Assembly (NCBI GenBank): GCA_009926295.1
Contig: RFPF01000136.1
Span: forward strand, 1 to 7,853
Source: Planctomycetia bacterium
GTDB taxonomy: Bacteria; Planctomycetota; Planctomycetia; Pirellulales; UBA1268
Direction: 5' to 3'
DNA: 7,853 nt
Shown here in pieces: positions 1 through 5,808 of this stretch. Made by a program: the position numbers and the translations under genes. The notes below the pieces were generated by a model. The model did not search any database. It was given only the letters and a program-made list of their open reading frames with translations, and had not been told where the DNA came from. Numbering within the stretch: position 1 is the stretch's first letter; each line of letters opens with the position of its first letter.

Positions 1-271
1 TCGTGCCGGACGGCGCAGCAAGCATCCGGGTGCCGATCGAAAGCCTGTAGTCGCCGGAAGTCGTCGCCGGTGTCGAACCGTCGCCCGACACGATGTAGCC
101 CACCTGCACAGGCCTCGCCTCCGGGGCCGAGAGCCGCACGGTCAGCACGGTCGATTCACCTCCTTCGGCGATCGTGCCCCCGCCGATGACGGCGACGACC
201 GCCGGACAGTCGCGGCGCTCGAGGGATTCGAGCCCGAGCGGGCAGAGGCGGGGCAGGAGGGGGCGAACCAT
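1..271 (-). CDS. Calx-beta-like surface protein, N-terminal fragment (3' end outside window)
   Basis: The frame opens at an ATG at 271 and stays open to the left edge, giving about 90 residues with no stop. It starts MVRPLLPRLCPLGLESLERR and continues DCPAVVAVIGGGTIAEGGES. The LESLERRDCPA segment fits the LE-x-LE-x-R motif seen near the N-terminus of many predicted planctomycete exported proteins (family knowledge). The next stretch fits the Calx-beta pattern: a beta strand, an AEGG turn, TVLTVRLSAP, then PVQVGYIVSGDGSTPATTSGDY, as in the usual 'TVNYxTxDGTAxAGxDY' core. Calx-beta domains are Ca2+-binding beta sandwiches common in large adhesins and surface proteins. The start is well fixed: AGAGGAG lies 9 bases upstream, an in-frame TGA lies further upstream, and no other start codon occurs between. 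There is no classical hydrophobic signal peptide. Function beyond a surface or adhesive role cannot be judged from this fragment. Confidence 0.8.
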   Translation of the reverse strand, partial: MVRPLLPRLCPLGLESLERRDCPAVVAVIGGGTIAEGGESTVLTVRLSAPEARPVQVGYIVSGDGSTPATTSGDYRLSIGTRMLAAPSGT

Positions 272-280
272 CGGCGCGGT

Positions 281-287
281 CTCCTCT
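281..287 (-). promoter_or_regulatory. Shine-Dalgarno site of the Calx-beta gene
   Basis: Read on the minus strand the bases are AGAGGAG, an extended match to the anti-Shine-Dalgarno core, separated by 9 bases from the ATG at 271. It is the best ribosome binding site in the window and decides the start of this gene, which has no other in-frame start codon after the preceding stop. Confidence 0.75.
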
Positions 288-344
288 GGAGGCGGGAACG
301 GACTGGTTCCCCGACCCCTGGAGGATACTCATCGACTGCGCAAT

Positions 345-388
345 CGGCAATTTTTGGGCACCCAGCCCGCCGACGGTTCAATTTGCCG
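345..388. repeat. Nested inverted repeats in the spacer before the Calx-beta gene
   Basis: CGGCAA at 345-350 pairs with TTGCCG at 383-388. Between them GGGC at 356-359 pairs with GCCC at 365-368 around a five-base loop, with a run of five T just before it on the plus strand. For the minus-strand genes the T run is on the wrong side for an intrinsic terminator. It could be an operator or leader structure for the Calx-beta gene, or chance in GC-rich DNA. No promoter could be called in 272-414. Confidence 0.25.
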
Positions 389-415
389 GGGCCTGCCGGC
401 GGCCGGGCGGCCGGC
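385..415 (-). terminator. GC-rich hairpins at the 3' end of the 736-residue gene (possible terminator)
   Basis: GCCGGC at 395-400 and again at 410-415 can pair around a nine-base loop, and the second copy overlaps the TAG stop (415-417). A competing hairpin pairs GCCGG at 385-389 with CCGGC at 396-400. On the minus strand they follow the stop codon directly and are followed by AAATTG rather than a U tract, so this is at best a weak or non-canonical terminator. It may only protect the 3' end of the transcript. Confidence 0.35.
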
Positions 416-2625
416 TAGGGCAGCGTGACGGTCACGGCCGGCGAGCCCGTCTGATCGACGTTCGCGGCCGTGCCGGCGGCACCATTCACGAGGAATTCGT
501 TCGTGATCGTGAACGCACCGGTCGAACCGCCCTGCAGCAGCACGGCCGTGGGGGGTGCCGCCGTGACGGCCGACTTCACGGAGAACAGCGTGACGTCGAG
601 CGTGGCCGCCTCGTTGCTCGAGAACGCCGGGGCCGTCGTCGACAGCGACTCGAGCGAGCTCTTGCCGTCGATCGTGAGCGACGATGCCGCATCGTTCGAC
701 AGGCTCGCGAAGGCCTCGTTCGTGGCCTGGGTAACCTGGAGATTCCGGAACGTCGTCTGCGTGGCGGTGTTGCCCTGGACGAGCACGCCCCGCTGCGTGG
801 GCCGCGTGATCGTCGCCTGCCCGATGTTCACCGTGGCCCCCGTGTTGCCCGCGACCTGGATCGCGGCTGGCGCGGCCGATGCGGTGTCGGTGATGGCCAG
901 CGGCGCGGTCGATACGAGCGTCTGGTTCTGGGCGACGGGCGTGACGAGCGTGTCGGTCGTCGTGTTCACGTTGACCGACCCGCCGGACATGTTCTGCACC
1001 AGCACGCTCTCATCGCTCGACGAGGTGGTGGCGATCCTGCCCTGGAACTTCACGTCGGGCGCGCCACCGTTCACCCACAGTCCCCGTCCGGCGTTCGTGA
1101 TGTTCATGTTGTAGAAGTTGACCTGTCCGGACGGCACCGCGGCGACCGAGACTCCCACCTGTCCGGCGGCGGTCGTGATCCGCACGTCGTTGACGTTCGC
1201 CCCGGCCGTGAGCGAGGCATCGGCGAGGATGCCGACCGGGGCGCTCGTGATCGAGAAGTGGTCGACGATCGCGCCGTTGCGGAGCGTGATCGCGTTGCCG
1301 GTGCTGGCGAGCGCGGGGTAGGCCGTGGTGGGGCCGATCTTGAAGAACTGCTCCGCCCCGCAATTGACGGTGTTGAGCGCGAGCGTCGAGCCCTGGCCGA
1401 CGAGGATCTGGTTGTCAGCCTGGAATTGCCACGCCGACTGATAGGGCGTGGTGGCGCTGTTGCCGGTGTGGACGAACACGATGTCGTAGGGATTCGTGGC
1501 GAGCTGCATGGCCCCCGGCGCACCGGGCGTGGCGGAGCTCAACGTCTGCACCGGCGCCTCCGCCGTGCCGTTGCCACGCGGGGCGGCGGCGCTGTCGACG
1601 TGGATCACCCTCCAGGCGGCGCCCGTCACGGGGTTGATGGCCACGGCGGGCGTCTGGTGGGCGCGCACGATGTGCTCGTTGCGCATCATCGGCTGCTCGA
1701 CCTGGTCGGGCACGTTGCGGCGCCGGCTGCCGCCCATCCGGTAGGTGAGCCGGGCGAACCCGGTCCAGTCGAAGTAGCTGTCGTTGTTGGCCTGGAGGGA
1801 GAAGTCCCAGTTCTTGACGAACGTCATGTCGAGCCGGGTGTAGACGCCGCCGAACCAGGGCACGACGTTCTGCCGCGCGCCCGTGGACCCGATCCAGTCG
1901 TACCGTGAGTTGCCGAGGGCGTATCCGCCCACGCTGATCATGCCGGCCCAGTCGGACAGGCCGGGTATGTAGGCGCCCACCTCGAGGTCAGCCCCGGAAA
2001 GGGCCGCGTCGAGCCCGGGCAGGCAGAGGATGGAGTTGCCGACGAACGGATTGCCTGGTGCGCCCACCGTGTAGGCCGTCGTGCCCACGGGGATGTAGCC
2101 GTTGCTTCGCAGGTTGCCGAAGTCGGTGAGCCACTCGCCGGAGACGCCGACCTGGTTGTAGGCGTGGCCGAACTGGCCGTACTGCGACGTGCCGGGGGCG
2201 CCGCCGGTCGGGTACTGGTTCAAGTCGCCGTCGTAGTCCCAGTACACGCCGACGCCGAGGAGCGTGCCGCCGAGGAACTGCTTGCGGACGATGCCGGTGT
2301 TGGAGAAGAACCCGCCGTAGACCGAGAGATGGCCGCGCAGGTCGGCGGCCCAGAGCCCGCCGAGGTCGTCCTCGCCGTAGGGCACGAAGCCGCCGAGCGT
2401 CATGTAGCTGCCGTTGTAGCCGAGGCCGCGGTCGGCGGCGTTGACTCCGTAATAGAAGATGCCGGGGCCGTTCGCATCGAGGTTCTGAAAGCCCTGCACG
2501 GCGCTGCCGATGAGGCCGCCGGCCGGGGCCATCGGTGCCTGGCCCATCTGGGCGTGCGCGACGACGCCGGAGCACGCGATGGCGATCGCGAGGATCAGGC
2601 TCGGGAGTGGCGGGGAAAGTCGCAT
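415..2625 (-). CDS. Inverse autotransporter-like (intimin/invasin-type) outer-membrane protein with beta-helix passenger, short paralogue
   Basis: 736 residues. Residues 1-25 are a signal peptide with an AHA|Q cleavage site. Residues 26-56 are a Met/Gly/Ala-rich lead. Residues 57-298 form a beta-barrel resembling the IAT_beta domain of intimins and invasins: LLGVGVYWDYDGD, GVSGEWLTDFGNLRSNGYIP, ADLEVGAYIPGLSDW, then alternating strands ending in ARLTYRMG. Residues 299-325 form a linker with RNEHIV (315-320), matching the 'RNxxIVLEY' helix that threads the barrel in type Ve secretion. The passenger starts near 339 (WRVIHVD, DIVFVHTGNS, NQILVGQGS) and becomes a right-handed beta-helix, with 24-28 residue rungs at 597-620, 621-646, 647-673, 674-701 and 702-727. 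There is no LysM, Ig-like or lectin domain. The only mature cysteines are C201 and C422. The ATG at 2625 is the only start after an in-frame TGA, and it has no Shine-Dalgarno site. It probably displays the passenger on the outer membrane; ligand unknown. Confidence 0.85.
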   Translation of the reverse strand: MRLSPPLPSLILAIAIACSGVVAHAQMGQAPMAPAGGLIGSAVQGFQNLDANGPGIFYYGVNAADRGLGYNGSYMTLGGFVPYGEDDLGGLWAADLRGHLSVYGGFFSNTGIVRKQFLGGTLLGVGVYWDYDGDLNQYPTGGAPGTSQYGQFGHAYNQVGVSGEWLTDFGNLRSNGYIPVGTTAYTVGAPGNPFVGNSILCLPGLDAALSGADLEVGAYIPGLSDWAGMISVGGYALGNSRYDWIGSTGARQNVVPWFGGVYTRLDMTFVKNWDFSLQANNDSYFDWTGFARLTYRMGGSRRRNVPDQVEQPMMRNEHIVRAHQTPAVAINPVTGAAWRVIHVDSAAAPRGNGTAEAPVQTLSSATPGAPGAMQLATNPYDIVFVHTGNSATTPYQSAWQFQADNQILVGQGSTLALNTVNCGAEQFFKIGPTTAYPALASTGNAITLRNGAIVDHFSITSAPVGILADASLTAGANVNDVRITTAAGQVGVSVAAVPSGQVNFYNMNITNAGRGLWVNGGAPDVKFQGRIATTSSSDESVLVQNMSGGSVNVNTTTDTLVTPVAQNQTLVSTAPLAITDTASAAPAAIQVAGNTGATVNIGQATITRPTQRGVLVQGNTATQTTFRNLQVTQATNEAFASLSNDAASSLTIDGKSSLESLSTTAPAFSSNEAATLDVTLFSVKSAVTAAPPTAVLLQGGSTGAFTITNEFLVNGAAGTAANVDQTGSPAVTVTLP
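1387..2550 (-). repeat. Long imperfect direct repeat, copy 1 (barrel, linker and first passenger rungs)
   Basis: This part of the 736-residue gene (residues 26 to about 413) is a diverged duplicate of 4325-5446. The DNA as well as the protein is similar: 2108-2139 and 5013-5044 are identical over 32 bases, and 1927-1996 differs from 4844-4913 at 5 of 70 positions (counted by eye). Both copies are in the same orientation, so homologous recombination could delete the intervening DNA and fuse one barrel to the other passenger. Confidence 0.8.
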
Positions 2626-2683
2626 GGTCGGTCGAGCGGTGGACGGTGGATGTCGATCAGCCGAAACTCACGCCGGCGGCGGT
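2626..2683. other. 58-base spacer between the two inverse autotransporter-like genes
   Basis: The spacer is short and holds no evident terminator, no T tract, no recognisable sigma-70 promoter and no Shine-Dalgarno site for the gene starting at 2625. Same-strand genes this close are likely co-transcribed (inference), with the 976-residue gene first. Confidence 0.5.
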
Positions 2684-2758
2684 TCACGGGGGTGTGGGCA
2701 CCACGGGCACAAGCGGCACCGGCTGCGGAGGCAGGAGCGGCGGCGGCGGGGTGCCCGG
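2684..2758 (-). other. Proline-rich C-terminal tail of the 976-residue passenger
   Basis: The last 24 residues (953-976) are mostly proline, with Val and Leu between them, starting PGTPPPPLLPPQP. In a type Ve protein the C-terminus is the most distal part of the passenger, so this would sit at the exposed tip or contact the cell envelope. The paralogue at 415-2625 ends in VTVTLP with no such tail. Confidence 0.7.
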
Positions 2759-5614
2759 CACGTACAGGACGAGCCCGGTCGGCTGCTCGACGACCGTGGT
2801 GTTGAAATTGATCGCGCCGAGCTGTGTGGCGTTGTTGGCGCCGACGATGCGGATCGTGCCCGTGCCGGTATTCTGCGTGACGAGCGTGATCCCCCCGCCG
2901 GTGGTTCCACTCGTGAGCGTGATGCGATTCGTGGCCAGATAGGCGTCGACGCGGCTCGGCGGGGAGAACGTCGTCGTCGTGCCGGAGGCAACGATGCGGA
3001 TGCCCGTGGTGCCCGATGAGATGGTGTTGTTGGTGGCGGTGAGGTTGACGGTGCTGCCCGCGTTGCCCGCGGCCGCCGTGCCGTTGTCGGCGATGATGCC
3101 CACGCCCACGCCGCTGATCGTCGTGTCGGCCACCCGCACCCGTGAATTTCCGGACGTGCTCACGCCGTAGGCACCCGTGCTGAGGATGCTCGTCGCCGTG
3201 CCGTTGACCGTCTGTGGATCGCGGCCGATGTCGAGGTTGCTGCCGACGGCGGTGACGCCGATGCCCGCCGCCGAGATCCGTGACCCGTAGATCTGCAGCA
3301 CCTCGTTCGCCCCGTTGAGCCCGAGCGCGGACACGGCGTAGGCCCCCGACTGCGTCACCTGCGACCGCAGGAGGGTGACCTGCGTACTCGTCGACCCGCC
3401 GCCCGGCTGGACCGTCACGCCGTTGTTGCCGGAGTTGCCGATCAACGAATCCTGGACGAGCACGGTGTTGTCGATCCCCGTCACGCGGACCCCGTCGACG
3501 GCCGCGTTCTCGATCGCCGACGTTCCGGTCATGAAGAATCGGGCCCGGTTCCCGGAGACGGTGGCGCCGTTGACGCTGGAGCCGCGGAGCGTCGTGGCCG
3601 CGAGGCTGATCGTGGCGGCCGTCCCCGACACCACGGCCGAGTCGCTGCCGGTCGTGGTCACCACGCCCCGGGTCGCGAAGAGCGTCGCTCCGCTTCCCGA
3701 GGCGACGAGTGCCGAGCCGGTCGTGGTGCCCGTGACGACGACGTCGGTCGTGTTCACCGTCGCCCCCGTGCCCGCGGCAACGATCGCGTTGCCGGTCGTG
3801 TTCGAGATCGTCGAGCTCGTGAGCGTGATGAGGGAGGCGGGGCCCGACGCGCGGACGGCCGTGCCGACCGTGCCCGCGATCGACGTGGTGGAGATGCCGA
3901 CGTTGGCCGCGGAGCCCGACACGTTCACGGCGTTCCCGACGATGTTCGTGAACGTCGAGTTCGTGACGGTGGCACGGCCGCCCGTGGCCGCCATCACGAA
4001 GCCGCTATCGCTGAGGTTCTGGAGCTGCAGTCGGTCGAAGTTGAAGGTGCCGGTCGAATTGGAGATCTCCACGCCGCGCTGCGGGAATCCGGCACCGCCG
4101 GCCACGATCACGTCGGAGACCGTCACCACGCCCGGAGCCAACACGCCGCCACCGTCGGTGATGCCGATGGGCGAACCGGTGATCTGGATGTGGCTGACGA
4201 CCACGCCCGGCTGGTCGGCGAGAACCGCCGGGCCGATCGGGTTGGTGATGATGGGATAGGGCGTGCTGCCGGCCGTGGCGAAGAGCGCCTCGGGGCCGCA
4301 CGACACCGTGGGCAGCAGATATGTGCTGCCCTGGCCGATGAGGATCTGGTTCGCCGCCTGGAACGAGTAGCCGCCGGGGTCCGTGATGTAGGGCATCGTG
4401 GCGCTGTTGCCGGCGTGCACGTAGACGATGTCGTAGGGGTTGGTCGCCGCGGTCCGGGCCTGCGTGAGCGTCGCGAAGGGAGCTTCGGCCGTGCCGGTGC
4501 CCGGTGCCGTCACCGTGTTGTCGACGTGGAGCACCCGCCAGGGGGTGCCGGTTTCGGGATTGATGGCCGTCACCGGGGCCTGATGGGCTCGCACGATGTG
4601 CTCGTTGCGCATCATCGGCTGCTCCATCTGGTCCGGCACGTTGCGGCGGCGGCTGCCTCCCATCCGGTAGGTGAGCCGCGCGAAGCCGGTCGAGTCGAAG
4701 TAGCTGTCGTTGTTGTACTGAAGCGAGAAGTCCCAGTTCCTGACGAGCGTGAGATCGAGGCGGGTGGTGTAGACGCCGCCGAACCAGGGCACGGCGGCGG
4801 CGCCGCTGGGGAACGAGTAGCGCGTGTTGCCGTAGGCGTAGCCGCCCACGCTGATCATTCCGGCCCAGTCGGAGAGGCCGGGCACGTAGGCGCCCACCTC
4901 GAGGTCGGCCCCGCCGAGGGCTGCGTTGATGCCGTTCTCGCAGAGCACCACGTTGCCCACGAACGGGCCGGTGAGCTGCGCCGTTGTGCCGACGGGGATG
5001 TAGCCGTTGCTCCGCAGGTTGCCGAAGTCGGTGAGCCACTCGCCCGAGACGCCCACCTGGTTGTAGCTCTGGCCGCCGGCGAACGAGTACGGCGTGCCAA
5101 GGATCGGCACGGTGGAGTATTGGTTCTGGTCGCCGTCGTAGTCCCAGTACACACCCACGCCGAGGAGCGTGCCGCCGATGAACTGCTTGCGGACGGCGCC
5201 CACGTTCGAGAAGAAGCCGCCGTAGTTCGAGAGGTGACCGCGGAGGTCGGCCGACCAGAGACCTCCGAGGTCGTCCTCGGCCATCGGGATGAAGCCGCCG
5301 GCCGTCATGTAGCTGCCGAGGTAGCCGAGACCGCGGTCGGCGGCATTGATGCCGTAGTACATCCAGCCGGGACCGCCTTGGAGCCGTTGCACGGCGCCGT
5401 TCACGAGCCCGCCGGGCTGTGCCATGGCCGACTGCCCCATCTGCTGGGCGAACGCGGTGTGCACAGGGGCGAGCAGCGATCCCGCCATGAGGGCGAGCGT
5501 CGCCGCGCGACGCGCGGCCCGCTGCAAGGCCGCAGCCGAACGCCGGCACAATCGCAGGCGGGCGGTGGCCCGTTTCTTTCCCGCACGATTCGCAGCGTTC
5601 CTGCGCATCCGCAT
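2684..5614 (-). CDS. Inverse autotransporter-like (intimin/invasin-type) outer-membrane protein with long beta-helix passenger and proline-rich end
   Basis: 976 residues. The leader is 56 residues with 14 Arg/Lys in its first 36, then a hydrophobic stretch and an AFA|Q cleavage site. Mature parts in order: QMGQ lead (57-80), barrel (about 86-319, same strand motifs as the paralogue at 415-2625), linker with RNEHIV (336-341), passenger opening (WRVLHVD, DIVYVHAGNS, NQILIGQGS), a beta-helix with seven regular rungs at 548-716 and further coils to about 940, and a proline-rich end (953-976). N-terminal barrel plus C-terminal passenger is the type Ve order, the reverse of classical autotransporters. 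Mature cysteines are C225 and C439 only, matching the paralogue's pair. Start choice is uncertain: ATG 5614 has a modest AGGGA five bases upstream; ATG 5608 is next; TTG 5527 would give a normal-length signal peptide but has no Shine-Dalgarno site. A role in adhesion or surface display is inferred; the ligand is unknown. Confidence 0.85.
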   Translation of the reverse strand: MRMRRNAANRAGKKRATARLRLCRRSAAALQRAARRAATLALMAGSLLAPVHTAFAQQMGQSAMAQPGGLVNGAVQRLQGGPGWMYYGINAADRGLGYLGSYMTAGGFIPMAEDDLGGLWSADLRGHLSNYGGFFSNVGAVRKQFIGGTLLGVGVYWDYDGDQNQYSTVPILGTPYSFAGGQSYNQVGVSGEWLTDFGNLRSNGYIPVGTTAQLTGPFVGNVVLCENGINAALGGADLEVGAYVPGLSDWAGMISVGGYAYGNTRYSFPSGAAAVPWFGGVYTTRLDLTLVRNWDFSLQYNNDSYFDSTGFARLTYRMGGSRRRNVPDQMEQPMMRNEHIVRAHQAPVTAINPETGTPWRVLHVDNTVTAPGTGTAEAPFATLTQARTAATNPYDIVYVHAGNSATMPYITDPGGYSFQAANQILIGQGSTYLLPTVSCGPEALFATAGSTPYPIITNPIGPAVLADQPGVVVSHIQITGSPIGITDGGGVLAPGVVTVSDVIVAGGAGFPQRGVEISNSTGTFNFDRLQLQNLSDSGFVMAATGGRATVTNSTFTNIVGNAVNVSGSAANVGISTTSIAGTVGTAVRASGPASLITLTSSTISNTTGNAIVAAGTGATVNTTDVVVTGTTTGSALVASGSGATLFATRGVVTTTGSDSAVVSGTAATISLAATTLRGSSVNGATVSGNRARFFMTGTSAIENAAVDGVRVTGIDNTVLVQDSLIGNSGNNGVTVQPGGGSTSTQVTLLRSQVTQSGAYAVSALGLNGANEVLQIYGSRISAAGIGVTAVGSNLDIGRDPQTVNGTATSILSTGAYGVSTSGNSRVRVADTTISGVGVGIIADNGTAAAGNAGSTVNLTATNNTISSGTTGIRIVASGTTTTFSPPSRVDAYLATNRITLTSGTTGGGITLVTQNTGTGTIRIVGANNATQLGAINFNTTVVEQPTGLVLYVPGTPPPPLLPPQPVPLVPVVPTPP
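3467..3973 (-). repeat. Seven-rung beta-helix ladder in the 976-residue protein
   Basis: Residues 548-716 divide into seven consecutive units of 23, 23, 25, 25, 24, 24 and 25 residues. Each follows the pattern: a V/I-rich strand, a T/S/N turn, then G-x-A-V/I and a short S-G-x-A ending, for example GNAVNVSGSAA, GNAIVAAGTGA, GSALVASGSGA and DSAVVSGTAA. This periodicity is typical of right-handed parallel beta-helix coils (PbH1-type). The repeat is visible in the protein and only weakly conserved in the DNA. Confidence 0.75.
4325..5446 (-). repeat. Long imperfect direct repeat, copy 2 (barrel, linker and first passenger rungs)
   Basis: Partner of 1387-2550, covering residues 57 to about 430 of the 976-residue protein. 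In one 80-residue stretch beginning YYGINAADRGLGY the two proteins differ at 12 positions by eye (about 85% identity). Similarity drops sharply after the NQILIGQGS segment, so the duplication boundary or the start of passenger divergence lies there. Confidence 0.8.
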
Positions 5615-5685
5615 CGCATCCCTGACGGTCGCCGGGGCCTCGGGCGGGTCGGTTCCCGCGCCGAAAAACCGGCATGATCGTCAGA

Positions 5686-5700
5686 GGTGATCGACTCACC
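5686..5700. promoter_or_regulatory. Small inverted repeat, possible operator
   Basis: GGTGA (5686-5690) and TCACC (5696-5700) are exact complements around a five-base centre, 72 bases upstream of the ATG at 5614. Its position fits a binding site for a dimeric regulator of the surface-protein genes, but five-base arms are short enough to occur by chance. Confidence 0.2.
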
Positions 5701-5720
5701 GCCACCGGCAGCATGAGAAT

Positions 5721-5740
5721 TTCCGGCACAGCGGCCGGAA
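5721..5740. repeat. Perfect 7-bp inverted repeat in the spacer
   Basis: TTCCGGC (5721-5727) pairs exactly with GCCGGAA (5734-5740) around a six-base loop. On the minus strand it lies about 70 bases after the chemoreceptor stop and is followed by ATTCTC, a poor U tract. It could be a weak terminator, or an operator or 5' leader element for the 976-residue gene. Confidence 0.35.
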
Positions 5741-5784
5741 TCGGCAGGGTGGGCCAGGCTTGCCCAGACTGCCAGGCGTTTCGG

Positions 5785-5803
5785 GGCGGACGAGCGTCCT
5801 GCC
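5785..5803 (-). terminator. Hairpin directly after the chemoreceptor stop
   Basis: On the minus strand, five bases after the TAG, GGC-A-GGAC pairs with GTCC-GCC around a four-base loop, giving seven base pairs with one bulged A. No U tract follows, so this is a non-canonical terminator candidate or a 3'-end stabilising structure. With the 194-base spacer it suggests the chemoreceptor is not co-transcribed with the surface-protein genes. Confidence 0.35.
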
Positions 5804-5808
5804 GGCGG

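Larger units (their letters stand above)
5615..5808. other. 194-base spacer upstream of the 976-residue gene
   Basis: No gene is supported here. It should hold the end of the chemoreceptor transcript and the promoter of the surface-protein genes, but no convincing -35/-10, sigma-54 or ECF-type promoter could be picked by eye. It contains three inverted repeats, listed separately, and two copies of TGATCG (5675-5680 and 5688-5693) on the plus strand. AGGGA lies five bases before the ATG at 5614. Confidence 0.4.

Noticed and set aside
142..428. Several short open frames on both strands near the left edge (for example 156-350 minus and 174-428 plus)
   Set aside because: They conflict with the Calx-beta frame, which has a strong Shine-Dalgarno site and recognisable motifs; these have neither.
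2568..2625. Possible lipoprotein signal (IAIAC) in the 736-residue protein
   Set aside because: The residue at -3 does not fit the lipobox well. The paralogue has no such cysteine, and both share an A-x-A|Q signal peptidase I site before the same QMGQ mature start.
3375..4259. Plus-strand open frame of 294 codons opposite the beta-helix
   Set aside because: Its low-complexity Val/Thr/Pro/Ala composition mirrors the repetitive Gly/Thr/Val codons of the sense gene; no start signal or domain.
415..5614. Classical autotransporter or chlamydial Pmp-type architecture
   Set aside because: Those have the barrel at the C-terminus after the beta-helix; here the barrel is N-terminal and the C-termini end in passenger sequence.
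4190..5677. Plus-strand open frame of 495 codons opposite the barrel of the 976-residue gene
   Set aside because: It is rich in Val, Ala, Arg, His and Gly with no recognisable domain, lies fully opposite a well-supported gene, and is the kind of long antisense frame produced by GC-rich third positions.
4005..5729. Minus-strand open frame of 574 codons overlapping the 976-residue gene in another frame
   Set aside because: Arg/His/Pro/Gly-rich composition typical of a shifted frame in high-GC DNA; the true frame has a clear signal peptide and barrel.
5753..5777. Short direct repeat GCCAGGC (5753-5759 and 5771-5777)
   Set aside because: Seven-base repeats are expected by chance in DNA of this composition and no further copies or symmetry support a site.
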